From Methylobacterium sp. C25 (GTDB lineage Bacteria > Pseudomonadota > Alphaproteobacteria > Rhizobiales > Beijerinckiaceae): a DNA stretch of 64,000 nucleotides. Of the stretch, positions 52,487 to 60,786 are shown piece after piece (the stretch's first letter is position 1; every line of letters starts with the position of its first letter). Under the pieces are notes generated by a model that did not search any database, was not told where the DNA came from, and saw only the letters and a list, made by a program, of their open reading frames with translations. Made by a program: the position numbers and the translations under genes. Location: contig NZ_JAAUVI010000001.1 of the NCBI RefSeq assembly GCF_021352225.1, forward strand, positions 840,191 to 904,190. Direction: 5' to 3'.

Positions 52487-53005
52487 ATGAACACTTTCCT
52501 GCACTCCGATCAGGACTGCCATAACACGGCGCAGGGCGACCTGATCCAGGATGGCATCGACGCCTCCGCTTTCGCGGCGAACGGTGTTTTCTCCGCGAGC
52601 CCGCTCGCGATGATCGCGCCAGGCGAAGCGGCCGGCATCGTTCTCGGCTTTGCCGATCACGGATCGGACGAGGGTGGTGAAGATCGTTTCAGCCTGCTCG
52701 TGGTCGATGCCGACGGCGAGGTGCTCAGCCGTCTCGGGCCGTTCGGCGAGGACGACATCGTCGCCCTGTGGCGTGATTTTGCAGCGAAGTCCGGCCTGCC
52801 GCGCATGATCATCCGTGAAGGCGGCGGTCTCAGCACCGTCTCCCGCCAGCTCGGCCGGGTCGCGCTCGGCACCACCCGCCAGCGCCGCCGCCACGGCCTG
52901 CTCAACGGCCGGCGCCCGCGCTTCCTGGTCCGCCGCAAATCCGCCCGCCTGCCGGCTCGCCCGCAGATCTATCGCAACGAGAACGAGATCATCGCCCGTT
53001 CTTGA
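52487..53005 (+). CDS. DUF6101 family protein
   Basis: A 172-residue soluble protein of the type annotated DUF6101 in Methylobacterium and relatives. The middle (AMIAPGEAAGIVLGFADHGS, ...FSLLVVDADGEVLSRLGPFG) is a beta-rich fold; the C-terminal 35 residues are strongly basic (RRRRHGLLNGRRPRFLVRRK), which may bind nucleic acid or membranes. Function unknown. It ends 6 bp from the convergent ubiA gene. The start at 52487 was chosen as the first in-frame ATG after a long non-coding leader. Confidence 0.7.
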   Translation: MNTFLHSDQDCHNTAQGDLIQDGIDASAFAANGVFSASPLAMIAPGEAAGIVLGFADHGSDEGGEDRFSLLVVDADGEVLSRLGPFGEDDIVALWRDFAAKSGLPRMIIREGGGLSTVSRQLGRVALGTTRQRRRHGLLNGRRPRFLVRRKSARLPARPQIYRNENEIIARS

Positions 53006-53011
53006 GCTGGT

Positions 53012-53992
53012 TCAGATTCCGGCGAAGCCTTGCCAGAGGCAATCCGCCGCAAGGCCCGCGAAGAGGATCAGTCCGGCATTCCGGTTCGAGCGGAATAGTT
53101 TCAAGGCACTCAGGCCGTCCCGCGGCTCCAGCCTCATGACCTGCCGGGCGAGATGGCCCGCAAACAGCGCCAGACCGAGCCAGCCGAGGAGTCCGGCTCC
53201 GGCGAGCCAGAGGGCCGGCACCATGAGCAGCACGGCGGCGGCGTAACAGACGCCCACGGCAGTGATGAGCCGGCTTCCGAACAATCGTGCCGAGGAGCTG
53301 ATCCCGGCGAGTTCATCGTCCTCGATGTCCTGGACCGCATAGATCGTGTCGTAGCCGATCACCCAGGCGATGGTTCCGGCATAGAGCCAGAAGGCTGGCG
53401 GATCGAGCCGCCCGAACAAGGCGACCCAGCCCATCAGCGCGCCCCAGGAGAAGGCGAGGCCGAGCACCGCCTGCGGCATCGGCATCACGCGCTTCATGAA
53501 GGGGTAGATCGCCACCGGCGCGAGCGAGGCGATGCCGACCAGGACCGCGGTACCGTTGAACTGCAGCAACACGCAGAGGCCCACGAGCGCCTGCGCCACC
53601 AGGAAGGCGGCGGCAGCTCGCGTCTCGATCTGCCCGGATGGCAGCGGACGCGAGCGGGTGCGCTCCACGCGCCCATCGAGGTCGCGATCGGCGATGTCGT
53701 TGTAGGTCGAGCCGGCCCCGCGCATGGCGACGGCGCCGATCAGGAAAAGCAGGAGATGAACGGGATCGGGAAACAGCCGATCATCGGCCGTCGCGGCGAG
53801 TGCCGCGGACCACCAGCACGGCAGCACAAGGAGCCACCAGCCGATCGGCCGCTCGATCCGTGCCAGCCTCAGGTAGGGGCGCCAGCCGCGCGGCGCCCAG
53901 TGGTCGGCCCAATGGCCAGCGACCGCGTCGGCGACCTGGCCGGCAGGGGGCAGATCACCGCGGCTCGCCTCCGTGCGTTCGCCGGAGGGCAC
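53012..53992 (-). CDS. ubiA: 4-hydroxybenzoate octaprenyltransferase
   Basis: A 326-residue membrane prenyltransferase that attaches the isoprenoid tail to 4-hydroxybenzoate in ubiquinone synthesis. The two Asp-rich motifs that bind Mg-diphosphate are present: GAGSTYNDIADRDLDGRVER and the second GYDTIYAVQDIEDDELAGIS. About eight to nine membrane helices follow after a hydrophilic N-terminus of 45 residues, longer than in E. coli. The start is a GTG at 53992 without a good ribosome-binding site, so the exact N-terminus is open. Part of the alphaproteobacterial ubiA-rsmE-gshA neighbourhood. Confidence 0.94.
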   Translation of the reverse strand: MPSGERTEASRGDLPPAGQVADAVAGHWADHWAPRGWRPYLRLARIERPIGWWLLVLPCWWSAALAATADDRLFPDPVHLLLFLIGAVAMRGAGSTYNDIADRDLDGRVERTRSRPLPSGQIETRAAAAFLVAQALVGLCVLLQFNGTAVLVGIASLAPVAIYPFMKRVMPMPQAVLGLAFSWGALMGWVALFGRLDPPAFWLYAGTIAWVIGYDTIYAVQDIEDDELAGISSSARLFGSRLITAVGVCYAAAVLLMVPALWLAGAGLLGWLGLALFAGHLARQVMRLEPRDGLSALKLFRSNRNAGLILFAGLAADCLWQGFAGI

Positions 53993-54029
53993 GAACTCGA
54001 TTACTTCAGCGGCTCAGCAAAGGGCGCGC

Positions 54030-54668
54030 TCAGAGCGCGCCCTGGGGCATCTTGAAGCTGCCGGACAGGCCGGGTCCACCGAGCAGGCCGCCGCCGCCGC
54101 CTTCGCGGGCCTGAGCTTCCATCTTCGTGACCTGGGAGGCCATGCCGCAGACCTTGGTCTTGATGCCGCCGACCTTGTCGTTGTCGGCCTTGAAGCCCGT
54201 AGAGAAGGAATCCGGGATCGAGCACCATTCCTTGTTGCTCGAGATCCATTTTATGCCGGCGACGCCATTGGCGTAGAGCTTGCCGAACAGCGAGCAGGCC
54301 TGGGCCGGAGTCATCTTCTGCTTGCTTTGCGAGGCGGCGTTCGCCTTGGCGACGAGGGCCTTACGCTCGTTCAGGGTGTGCTGGATCGCGTTGCAATCGA
54401 CATTGCCCTGACCGCCGACCGATCTCGCCGCGGGCGAAGCCATCGGCGACGGAGCCGGGACGCCCATTCCCATGGACATGGAGGGGGGGGCCGCAGCAGC
54501 GGACTGGGCCGGGGCAGCCGCACCAGCATCCGCGGGGGATTCGGGCATCTGCTGGAACATGCTCTGCTGCGCGAGAGCCGGGCCTGCCGCGAGCAGGAGG
54601 CCCAGCGCCCCGAGCACGGCCGGGACGGTTTTCGACGACGTGAGCCCCTTCGGCATCCTGTTCGACAT
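54030..54668 (-). CDS. Secreted hypothetical protein, Ala/Met-rich
   Basis: A 212-residue exported protein: signal peptide to about residue 34 (cleavage after GPALAQ). The mature N-terminus is Ala/Pro/Met/Ser-rich (PPSMSMGMGVPAPSPMAS), followed by a compact domain of about 110 residues with four Cys (VDCNAIQHTL, AQACSLFGKLYANG, KEWCSIP and TKVCGMAS) and a Gly-rich end (GGGGGLLGGPGLSG). The four Cys probably form two disulfides. No family is recognised. It stands between the ubiA start, 38 bp away, and the divergent rsmE gene. Confidence 0.7.
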   Translation of the reverse strand: MSNRMPKGLTSSKTVPAVLGALGLLLAAGPALAQQSMFQQMPESPADAGAAAPAQSAAAAPPSMSMGMGVPAPSPMASPAARSVGGQGNVDCNAIQHTLNERKALVAKANAASQSKQKMTPAQACSLFGKLYANGVAGIKWISSNKEWCSIPDSFSTGFKADNDKVGGIKTKVCGMASQVTKMEAQAREGGGGGLLGGPGLSGSFKMPQGAL

Positions 54669-54949
54669 GACCCTTGTATCCCTCTCCCCCGCCGCTCCCG
54701 TGGGTCTGGGCCCTTCGGAATTCGGCTTTGCCTGTCCGATCGGATCGGCGCTCGCGGCGCCCGGTCCTCCTGGATGGCTTTCTCGACCGTGATGACGGCC
54801 GATTCCGCACAGGATTGTGGCGGCAATCGCGTCGCGGTCATCGGAAGGGGGATGACGAGCCCGACTTGGCCGAAAGCCGGGCCGCGTGATCTTTTCGCAT
54901 CACCGGCGGTCGCGTTGACTCGGATCGAGCCTCACGCGAGGGAAGCGGG

Positions 54950-55702
54950 ATGGCCGCCTACGACTTCACCGCACCCCGGCTCTATGTCGAGGCGGACCTC
55001 CGAGAGGGTCTCGTGCTGCCCCTCGAACGGGCCCAGGCCGGCTACCTGCTCACCGTGCTGCGTAAGGGCGAGGGCGACGGCGTCCACCTCTTCAACGGCC
55101 GCGACGGCGAGTGGCGCGCCGAGATCAGGCCCAATGGCCGCAAGAGCGCCGACCTCGCGCTGATCGAGCAGACCCGGCCGCAGTCGGCGCCGGCCGACCT
55201 GCACTATCTCTTCGCGCCGCTGAAGACCGGACGGCTCGACTACATGGCCCAGAAGGCCGTGGAGATGGGCGCCGGCCTGATCCGGCCGGTCTTCACGCGC
55301 TACACGCAAGGCGAGCGGATCAAGCTCGACCGGCTCCGCGCCAACGCGATCGAGGCGGCCGAGCAATGCGGCATCCTCACAATTCCCGACATCGCCGAGC
55401 CGGCCCGCCTGCCCGAGGCGCTCGACGCCCTGGAGCCTGCTCGCCTGTTGGTGTTCTGCGACGAGGATGCCCCGGTCGCCGATCCGGTGGCGGCGTTGCG
55501 CGCCGCGGCCGATCCGGCAGCGGCGCCCCCGGTCGCCGTGCTGGTCGGCCCCGAGGGCGGCTTCAGCCCGGACGAACGCGAGCGGATCGCGGCGCGCCCG
55601 AACACCGTCGCACTCTCGCTCGGCCCACGCATCCTGCGCGCGGACACCGCGGCCGTCGCCGTGCTGGCCCTGGTCCAGGCCGTGCTCGGCGACGCGCGGT
55701 GA
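54950..55702 (+). CDS. rsmE: 16S rRNA m3U1498 methyltransferase RsmE
   Basis: A 250-residue SPOUT methyltransferase that methylates N3 of U1498 in 16S rRNA. The PUA-like N-terminal domain holds [20 protein letters not shown]; the knotted catalytic domain has [15 protein letters not shown] elements, [30 protein letters not shown] and the C-terminal [20 protein letters not shown], all canonical. Complete, start ATG at 54950. A small broken SEC-C gene and then gshA follow, the usual rsmE-gshA order in Rhizobiales. Confidence 0.95.
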   Translation: MAAYDFTAPRLYVEADLREGLVLPLERAQAGYLLTVLRKGEGDGVHLFNGRDGEWRAEIRPNGRKSADLALIEQTRPQSAPADLHYLFAPLKTGRLDYMAQKAVEMGAGLIRPVFTRYTQGERIKLDRLRANAIEAAEQCGILTIPDIAEPARLPEALDALEPARLLVFCDEDAPVADPVAALRAAADPAAAPPVAVLVGPEGGFSPDERERIAARPNTVALSLGPRILRADTAAVAVLALVQAVLGDAR

Positions 55703-55705
55703 GCC

Positions 55706-55957
55706 TCAACGATCGCGGACGTAGCTGTGACGGTTCACTCCGTCGTGCCGGCCCGAGCGCATGCAGCAGCGCTTGAAAGCTCCTCGTGGAGCCGCAGGGG
55801 CAGGGATCGTTGCGGCCGAGCTTTTCCTCGAGCGCCACGTCGCCATGCACGACGCGAATACCGGTCTTGACCCGGCTCTCGCTCGGAAAAGGATTTTCGA
55901 CGCTTAGACGTGACCTCGAAAGCAGGCCAGATCGTCGTGACGGTTACGCTGTGCCAT
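55706..55957 (-). pseudogene. Frameshifted small SEC-C motif gene
   Basis: Reading leftward, an ATG at 55957 follows a strong GAGGAGG site and opens [13 protein letters not shown], but that frame stops after 17 codons. Shifting frame near 55915-55920 continues into [20 protein letters not shown] and the metal-binding SEC-C word [15 protein letters not shown] second shift near 55776 restores the first frame, giving [20 protein letters not shown] before TGA at 55706-55708. The end completes the CPCGS-x(n)-CC SEC-C motif. Two compensating shifts keep the total at 252 bp (84 codons). I infer a recently broken gene of about 83 residues, or two sequencing errors. Function of the intact form unknown. 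Confidence 0.55.
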
Positions 55958-56177
55958 CGTCGCCTCCTCTGCTGGGGGGCAAGCGGCGTAGATGGAGCCG
56001 TCGTCGGAAGCAAGCGGCGGCAACCTCGGCAACCAGCCCTGCGTTGTCCGGACTTGCGCCGTGGATTAAGCACACGACATCTCAGTCGGGCCGGTCGCGG
56101 TCTTCTCCGCGGCACGACGCTGCGGGCTCGCGCGCCTCGCCCGTTTCGTCCGATTGTTTCGACCGGGAAGCCTGCGC

Positions 56178-57548
56178 ATGGCGCGCGATACCTCCGATAC
56201 GACGCCGCTGACCACGCGGGCCGAGCTGATCGAATGGTTCTCCGTGGGGGAGAAACCTCCGGAACAGTTCGCGATCGGCACCGAGCACGAGGCGATTCCT
56301 TTCTACCGCGACACCCACACGTCGGTCCCTTACGAGGGTGAGCGCGGCATCCGGAGGCTGCTCGAAGGCTTCGGCCGCGAGACCGGATGGGAGCCGATCC
56401 TCGATGCCGGCAACATCATCGGTCTGGCGAGCACCCGCGGCGGCGGCGCCATTTCCATCGAGCCGGGCGGCCAGTTCGAATTGTCGGGTGCGCCGGTACC
56501 CGACGTTCACAAGACGATGAGCGAGCTGCGCGCGCATCTCTACGCCCTGATGTGCGCCGCCGACCCCCTCGGCATCGGCTTCCTCGACCTCGGCATGAGC
56601 CCGAAATGGACTCGGGAAGAGACCCCGCTCATGCCGAAGAGCCGCTACCGGATCATGCACGGCTACATGCCGAAGGTCGGCACCCTCGGCCACGACATGA
56701 TGCTCCGCACCGCCACCGTGCAGGTGAACGTCGACTTCTCCGCTGAAACCGACATGGTGAAGAAGCTCCGCGTCTCTCTCGCCCTGCAGCCGGTGGCCAC
56801 CGCGCTCTTCGCCAATTCGCCCTTCACCGACGGACGCCCGAACGGCTTCCTCTCACGCCGCTCCGAGATCTGGCGGGACACCGACCGCGACCGCACCGGC
56901 ATGTTCCCGCAGGCCTTCGAGGACGGGTTCGGCTACGAAGGCTATGTCGACTGGCTGCTCGACGTGCCGATGTATTTCATCAAGCGCGGGCAGACCTATC
57001 ACGACGTCTCCGGCGCATCGTTCCGGAGCCTGATGCAGGGACGGCTCGACCAGCTCCCGGGCGAGTTCGCTACCGTCTCCGATTGGGCGAACCATGCCTC
57101 GACGGTCTTTCCGGAGGTGCGCCTCAAGCGGTTCCTCGAGATGCGCGGTTCCGATGTCGGCAACCCGGCGATGATCGCCGCGCAATCCGCCTTCTGGGTC
57201 GGCCTGCTCTATGACCCCACTGCGCTCGATGCGGCCTGGGACCTCGTGAAGGGCTGGAGCGCCGAGGATCGTGAATGCGCACGGGCAACGGTGCCGCGGC
57301 TCGGCCTCGCCACGTCGCTGGCCGGCAAGAGCATCGGAGCGGTGGCCGCCGAGGCGCTGGCGATCAGCCGCGCCGGGCTGCAAGCCCGTGCACGACGCGA
57401 TGGCACCGGACGCGACGAGACCGTGTACCTGCGTCCGCTCGAGGCGATCGTTGTGGCAGGCCGCACCCATGCGGAGGACCGCCTCGCAGATTACGATGGC
57501 CCCTGGCAGAAATCCGTCGAACCGGCTTTCGACGCCTGCACGTTCTGA
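56178..57548 (+). CDS. gshA: Glutamate-cysteine ligase, alphaproteobacterial/plant type
   Basis: A 456-residue enzyme that makes gamma-glutamylcysteine, the first step to glutathione. It belongs to the third, plant and alphaproteobacterial, GCL class. Words: FAIGTEHEAIPFYRD, GRETGWEPILDAGNIIGL, GGGAISIEPGGQFELSGAP, DLGMSPKWTREETPLMPKSR, RTATVQVNVDFSAETDMVKK and SLMQGRLDQLPGEF. The ATG at 56178 is preferred over an upstream TTG at 56154. The two Cys of redox-regulated plant GCL are not obvious. Complete. Confidence 0.95.
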   Translation: MARDTSDTTPLTTRAELIEWFSVGEKPPEQFAIGTEHEAIPFYRDTHTSVPYEGERGIRRLLEGFGRETGWEPILDAGNIIGLASTRGGGAISIEPGGQFELSGAPVPDVHKTMSELRAHLYALMCAADPLGIGFLDLGMSPKWTREETPLMPKSRYRIMHGYMPKVGTLGHDMMLRTATVQVNVDFSAETDMVKKLRVSLALQPVATALFANSPFTDGRPNGFLSRRSEIWRDTDRDRTGMFPQAFEDGFGYEGYVDWLLDVPMYFIKRGQTYHDVSGASFRSLMQGRLDQLPGEFATVSDWANHASTVFPEVRLKRFLEMRGSDVGNPAMIAAQSAFWVGLLYDPTALDAAWDLVKGWSAEDRECARATVPRLGLATSLAGKSIGAVAAEALAISRAGLQARARRDGTGRDETVYLRPLEAIVVAGRTHAEDRLADYDGPWQKSVEPAFDACTF

Positions 57549-57685
57549 CGCCGTTCGCGATCCCTGGCGGCGCTCTGCGACGTGCGCAGAGGCACATGGC
57601 TCCGCACAGTCCAGCAGGGTTGGGAACGCCGCAGGGCCGATGCGAATTGTTAAGTCGGTTTGATCACCCGACGGAGATACGCTCC

Positions 57686-58042
57686 ATGTCGCGCTTCACC
57701 ACCTTCGCGCTTGCCGGCCTGACTGCAGCGGGCATGACGGCTGCAACTCTTCCTGCAGCCCAGGCGGCTCCCTTTCCGGCCTTGAACGGCACTCAGGTCG
57801 GTGGGGTAAACACCAGCGTCGATCACGTCTATTGGCGCCGGGGCGGCTATTACGGCTACCGCCGGGGCGGCTATGGCGGAGCCCTCGCCGCAGGCGCGGC
57901 GCTCGGCATTATCGGTGGCGCCATCGCCGCGAGCGCAGCTCCGCGCTACGGCTACTACGATTACGGGTATTACCGCCGGCCGGCCTATGCCTACCCGGCT
58001 TACGGGTATCCGGCCTACGGCTATTACCCCTACGGCTACTGA
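57686..58042 (+). CDS. Gly/Tyr-rich secreted hypothetical protein
   Basis: A 118-residue protein with a signal peptide (FALAGLTAAGMTAATLPAAQ, cut near AAPFPA). The mature chain starts with a short VDHVYWRRGG element, then a hydrophobic glycine zipper (GGALAAGAALGIIGGAIAAS), which could insert into a membrane, and ends in a Tyr-rich repeat (YAYPAYGYPAYGYYPYGY). Glycine-zipper secreted proteins like this are common in Rhizobiales and are sometimes called outer-membrane or surface proteins; the role is unknown. ATG at 57686 has a GGAGA site. Confidence 0.75.
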   Translation: MSRFTTFALAGLTAAGMTAATLPAAQAAPFPALNGTQVGGVNTSVDHVYWRRGGYYGYRRGGYGGALAAGAALGIIGGAIAASAAPRYGYYDYGYYRRPAYAYPAYGYPAYGYYPYGY

Positions 58043-58117
58043 GCCGGGCCACCCGACGCCGATTCGCTCTGCCGACGGTGAAAGCCGTCCGCGGAGCTTT
58101 TCGTGTTATGGCCGGCC

Positions 58118-58363
58118 ATGCCCGACGTCTCGGAGGCTCCTCCGATCGCCCTCGATCTGACCGGCCTCAAATGTCCCCTGCCCGCTCTGCGGACCCGCAA
58201 GGCCTTACGCGGCCTCCAGCCCGGTGCCCGGCTCGCGGTGACCGCGACCGATCCGCTCGCGGCGATCGACGTCCCCAACGCGGCGCGTGAGGAGGGCGCC
58301 CGTGTCGAGTCGCAGGCGCGAGATGGCGCCGTGACGCGGTTCGTGATCCGCGCGCAGGGTTGA
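58118..58363 (+). CDS. TusA-family sulfurtransferase
   Basis: An 81-residue protein with the TusA/SirA fold. The signature around the active Cys is LDLTGLKCPLPALRTRKAL (CPxP). TusA relays sulphur for tRNA thiolation or cofactor synthesis; other family members (YedF type) have unclear roles, and the family is common in methylotrophs. I start it at ATG 58118; a GTG at 58103 is in frame. It is about 75 bp after the Gly/Tyr-rich gene, and no partner is adjacent. Confidence 0.9.
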   Translation: MPDVSEAPPIALDLTGLKCPLPALRTRKALRGLQPGARLAVTATDPLAAIDVPNAAREEGARVESQARDGAVTRFVIRAQG

Positions 58364-58472
58364 AAGAAAGCCACACTCCCCGAGGTTTCGCGCGCCGGGC
58401 GCTCGGCTGCCTCATTGGCGCACGGATCGCCCTCTAGGGCACGCACCGGATGTAGCCATCACCGGAGACGCA

Positions 58473-59078
58473 ATGGCCCCCTCGATCCGAGGCACCCGCA
58501 CTGTCCACGAGGGCTGGAGCACCGTACTCGTCGCCGACCTGACCATGCCCGACGGCACGCGCCGCAGCCGCGAGGTCGAGGACCATGGACGGGCGGTCTG
58601 CGTGTTGCCCTACGATCCCGAGCGCAGGGTCGCCTTGCTGATCCAGCAATTTCGCGCGCCGCTCTTCTATGCGGAAGGCGTCACCGATCTCATCGAGGCG
58701 CCGGCCGGCCTGCTCGACGAGACCGATGCCGAAGACGGCGCCCGTCGCGAGGCCTACGAAGAGACCGGGCTGCGGCTCGGGCGCCTGGAGCCGGTCGCCT
58801 CGGTCTGGAGCATGCCGGGCATCTCGACGGAGCGGATGCAGCTCTTCCTCGGCGCCTATCGCGAAGGCGACAGGATCGGCGAGGGTGGGGGGCTGGCCGA
58901 GGAGGGCGAGGACATCACAGTCGTCGAGATGCCGCTCTCGACCCTCGCCGCAATGAGCGATGCCGGCGAGATCACCGACATGAAGACGCTCGCCCTGGTC
59001 CTGGCGCTCCGGCTGCGTCACCCGAGCCTGTTCGGACGGGTCGCGGTTGCCCGGCCCGAACTCGTTACTCCGGCCTGA
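58473..59078 (+). CDS. NUDIX hydrolase, ADP-ribose pyrophosphatase-like
   Basis: A 201-residue NUDIX enzyme. The box GLLDETDAEDGARREAYEET then GL matches GX5EX7REUXEEXGU. The upstream part (VEDHGRAVCVLPYDPERRVA, LLIQQFRAPL) and the downstream VWSMPGISTERMQLFLGAY are typical of the NudF/NudK group, which cleaves ADP-ribose or GDP-mannose. GDP-mannose specificity would suit the nearby polysaccharide genes, but sequence does not decide. Its end overlaps the convergent glycosyltransferase gene by 14 bp. Confidence 0.92.
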   Translation: MAPSIRGTRTVHEGWSTVLVADLTMPDGTRRSREVEDHGRAVCVLPYDPERRVALLIQQFRAPLFYAEGVTDLIEAPAGLLDETDAEDGARREAYEETGLRLGRLEPVASVWSMPGISTERMQLFLGAYREGDRIGEGGGLAEEGEDITVVEMPLSTLAAMSDAGEITDMKTLALVLALRLRHPSLFGRVAVARPELVTPA

Positions 59079-59943
59079 CAGGCAGTGGCGCCGCCCTGTC
59101 GCGGATGAAACCCGACGGCGACCAGGACGACGTCCGGCGGCCCCGCCCCAGGGCTGCATCGAGGTTGTCGCGGCCGCGCGAGGCGGCGACGATCCTGAGA
59201 AAGCGCCACGAGCGCAGGAAGTAGCGCGGAAACAGCCTGCGCGGCGCGTGCAGGAACCGGAAGAACCATTCGAGGCCCATCCGCTGCATCAGGACGGGTG
59301 CGCGCGGCACCAGCCCCGTGGCCACGTTCAGGGCCTCGCCGACGGCCAGGGTCACCGGGCTACCCAGAAGCGATCCGTAGCGGTCGACCCAGATCTCAGA
59401 CTTCGGCGCGCCGACACCCAGGATGAGCAGCGTCGTGCCATGCGCACGGATCTCGGCCGCCAAGCGGCGCGAATAGGCCTCGTCTTCCTCGAACCCGAAG
59501 GGCGGCGTCGTGGCGGCGACGGCATCTGAAGCCAGCCCGGCCGCTGCGAAGGCCGCGGCGGCCCGCGTGCCGACGAGATCGCTCGACCCGATCACGAATA
59601 CCCGGCGCTCGCTCGGCTGAGGAGCCGCGAGAGCGGCAGCGATGAGGTCGTGGCCTGTGATGCGGCGAACGATGCGCGAGCCGGTGAGACGGGCCAGCCA
59701 CACCAGCGGCATGCCGTCGAGCGTGCGCATTGCTGCCCCGTCATAGGCCTTTCGAAACGCTGCGTTTTCGGCCAGGATGACAATGTGGTCCACATTGGCC
59801 GTGACGATGAGACGAGGACGCGTGTGCGGCAGCGCAGCTGCAGCGTCGAGCACCTCGTCGGCGCTCGCCGTGGTGAACGTCGTCCCGAACAGGCGAACAC
59901 TCATGTTGACGATCCCGACGAAACGGCATTGGACCGCGGCCAT
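59065..59943 (-). CDS. WecG/TagA/CpsF family glycosyltransferase
   Basis: A 292-residue transferase (GT26) that adds N-acetylmannosaminuronate, GlcNAc-type or glucose residues to lipid-linked precursors in surface polysaccharide synthesis. Signatures: VTANVDHIVILAENAAFRKA, YDGAAMRTLDGMPLVWLAR with the catalytic Asp, RRITGHDLI, PFGFEEDEAY and LILGVGAPKSEIWV. The C-terminal 60 residues are very basic. Start at 59943 has GGAGA; ATG at 59904 (MSVRLFG) is an alternative. It faces the polysaccharide deacetylase gene, 59 bp between the chosen starts. Confidence 0.9.
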   Translation of the reverse strand: MAAVQCRFVGIVNMSVRLFGTTFTTASADEVLDAAAALPHTRPRLIVTANVDHIVILAENAAFRKAYDGAAMRTLDGMPLVWLARLTGSRIVRRITGHDLIAAALAAPQPSERRVFVIGSSDLVGTRAAAAFAAAGLASDAVAATTPPFGFEEDEAYSRRLAAEIRAHGTTLLILGVGAPKSEIWVDRYGSLLGSPVTLAVGEALNVATGLVPRAPVLMQRMGLEWFFRFLHAPRRLFPRYFLRSWRFLRIVAASRGRDNLDAALGRGRRTSSWSPSGFIRDRAAPLPVRPE

Positions 59944-60002
59944 CCGGTCTCCGGCTGCGCGTTGAACGCGACGTGGACCAGCGGGCTCTGAACGGCAAGG
60001 CG

Positions 60003-60776
60003 ATGGCCACGATCGAACGAGGCTGGTCGGGCGGCCGCGACCGGCAGCTCTGGCGGCTTCTCGCCCGTGCCGTGCCCGGACACCGCCGGACGCTGCGCGG
60101 AGACGGGCCGGTCGCCAGCATCACCTTCGACGACGTGCCCGAAAGCGCAGCCACGACGGGCGCCGAGATCCTCGGACGGCACGACATGCGTGCGACCTAC
60201 TTCGTCGCGACCGCTCTGTGCGGGCGGCAGGACCGCTACTGGCGCGTCGCCGACCGTGCGCGCATTCGCGAATTGTCGGAGGCCGGCCACGAGATCGGCT
60301 GCCACACGGCCCGACACGTCAACGTACAGTCCCTGCACGGGCTCGACCTCCTGCGGGAATGCGAGGTGTCGAGCGCCATGATCGCCGAGATCTGCGGCCG
60401 GGCGCCGCGCAATTTCTGCTATCCGTTCGGCGATGTCGGCCTGATCCAAAAGCGCATGCTCGGCCGGCGTTTCGACACCTGCCGGACGATCTACGAGCAT
60501 CCGAATGCCGGCCGCGTCGACCCCGCCATGCTCGGCGCCTACGGCCTGTTCGACTCCGTGATGGATCGCGACCGGCTGAGCCGGATCGTGCGCAGGACGG
60601 TAGCGCGCCGGGGTTGGCTGATCCTGTACGCGCACGACGTCGCGGACGAGCCGACCCCGATGGGCGTCACCCCGCGCCTCCTCGACGAGACGCTGAGCTT
60701 GCTGGCCGAGCACGGTGTCCCGGTGAAGACGGTGGCCGAGGCCGCGCGCCATCACGGTCTCGTCGCGACCGAGTGA
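60003..60776 (+). CDS. Polysaccharide deacetylase (CE4/NodB family)
   Basis: A 257-residue NodB-homology deacetylase, predicted to remove N-acetyl or O-acetyl groups from a polysaccharide. The catalytic motifs are ASITFDDVPES (DD), the zinc-binding GHEIGCHTARHVNV (H-x3-H) and RAPRNFCYPFGD. No signal peptide is seen, so it may act in the cytoplasm or on a lipid-linked intermediate. I start at ATG 60003; GTG at 59973 is possible. It is divergent from the glycosyltransferase and convergent with the Wzz-like gene. Confidence 0.88.
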   Translation: MATIERGWSGGRDRQLWRLLARAVPGHRRTLRGDGPVASITFDDVPESAATTGAEILGRHDMRATYFVATALCGRQDRYWRVADRARIRELSEAGHEIGCHTARHVNVQSLHGLDLLRECEVSSAMIAEICGRAPRNFCYPFGDVGLIQKRMLGRRFDTCRTIYEHPNAGRVDPAMLGAYGLFDSVMDRDRLSRIVRRTVARRGWLILYAHDVADEPTPMGVTPRLLDETLSLLAEHGVPVKTVAEAARHHGLVATE

Positions 60777-60786
60777 ACACGTCAGC

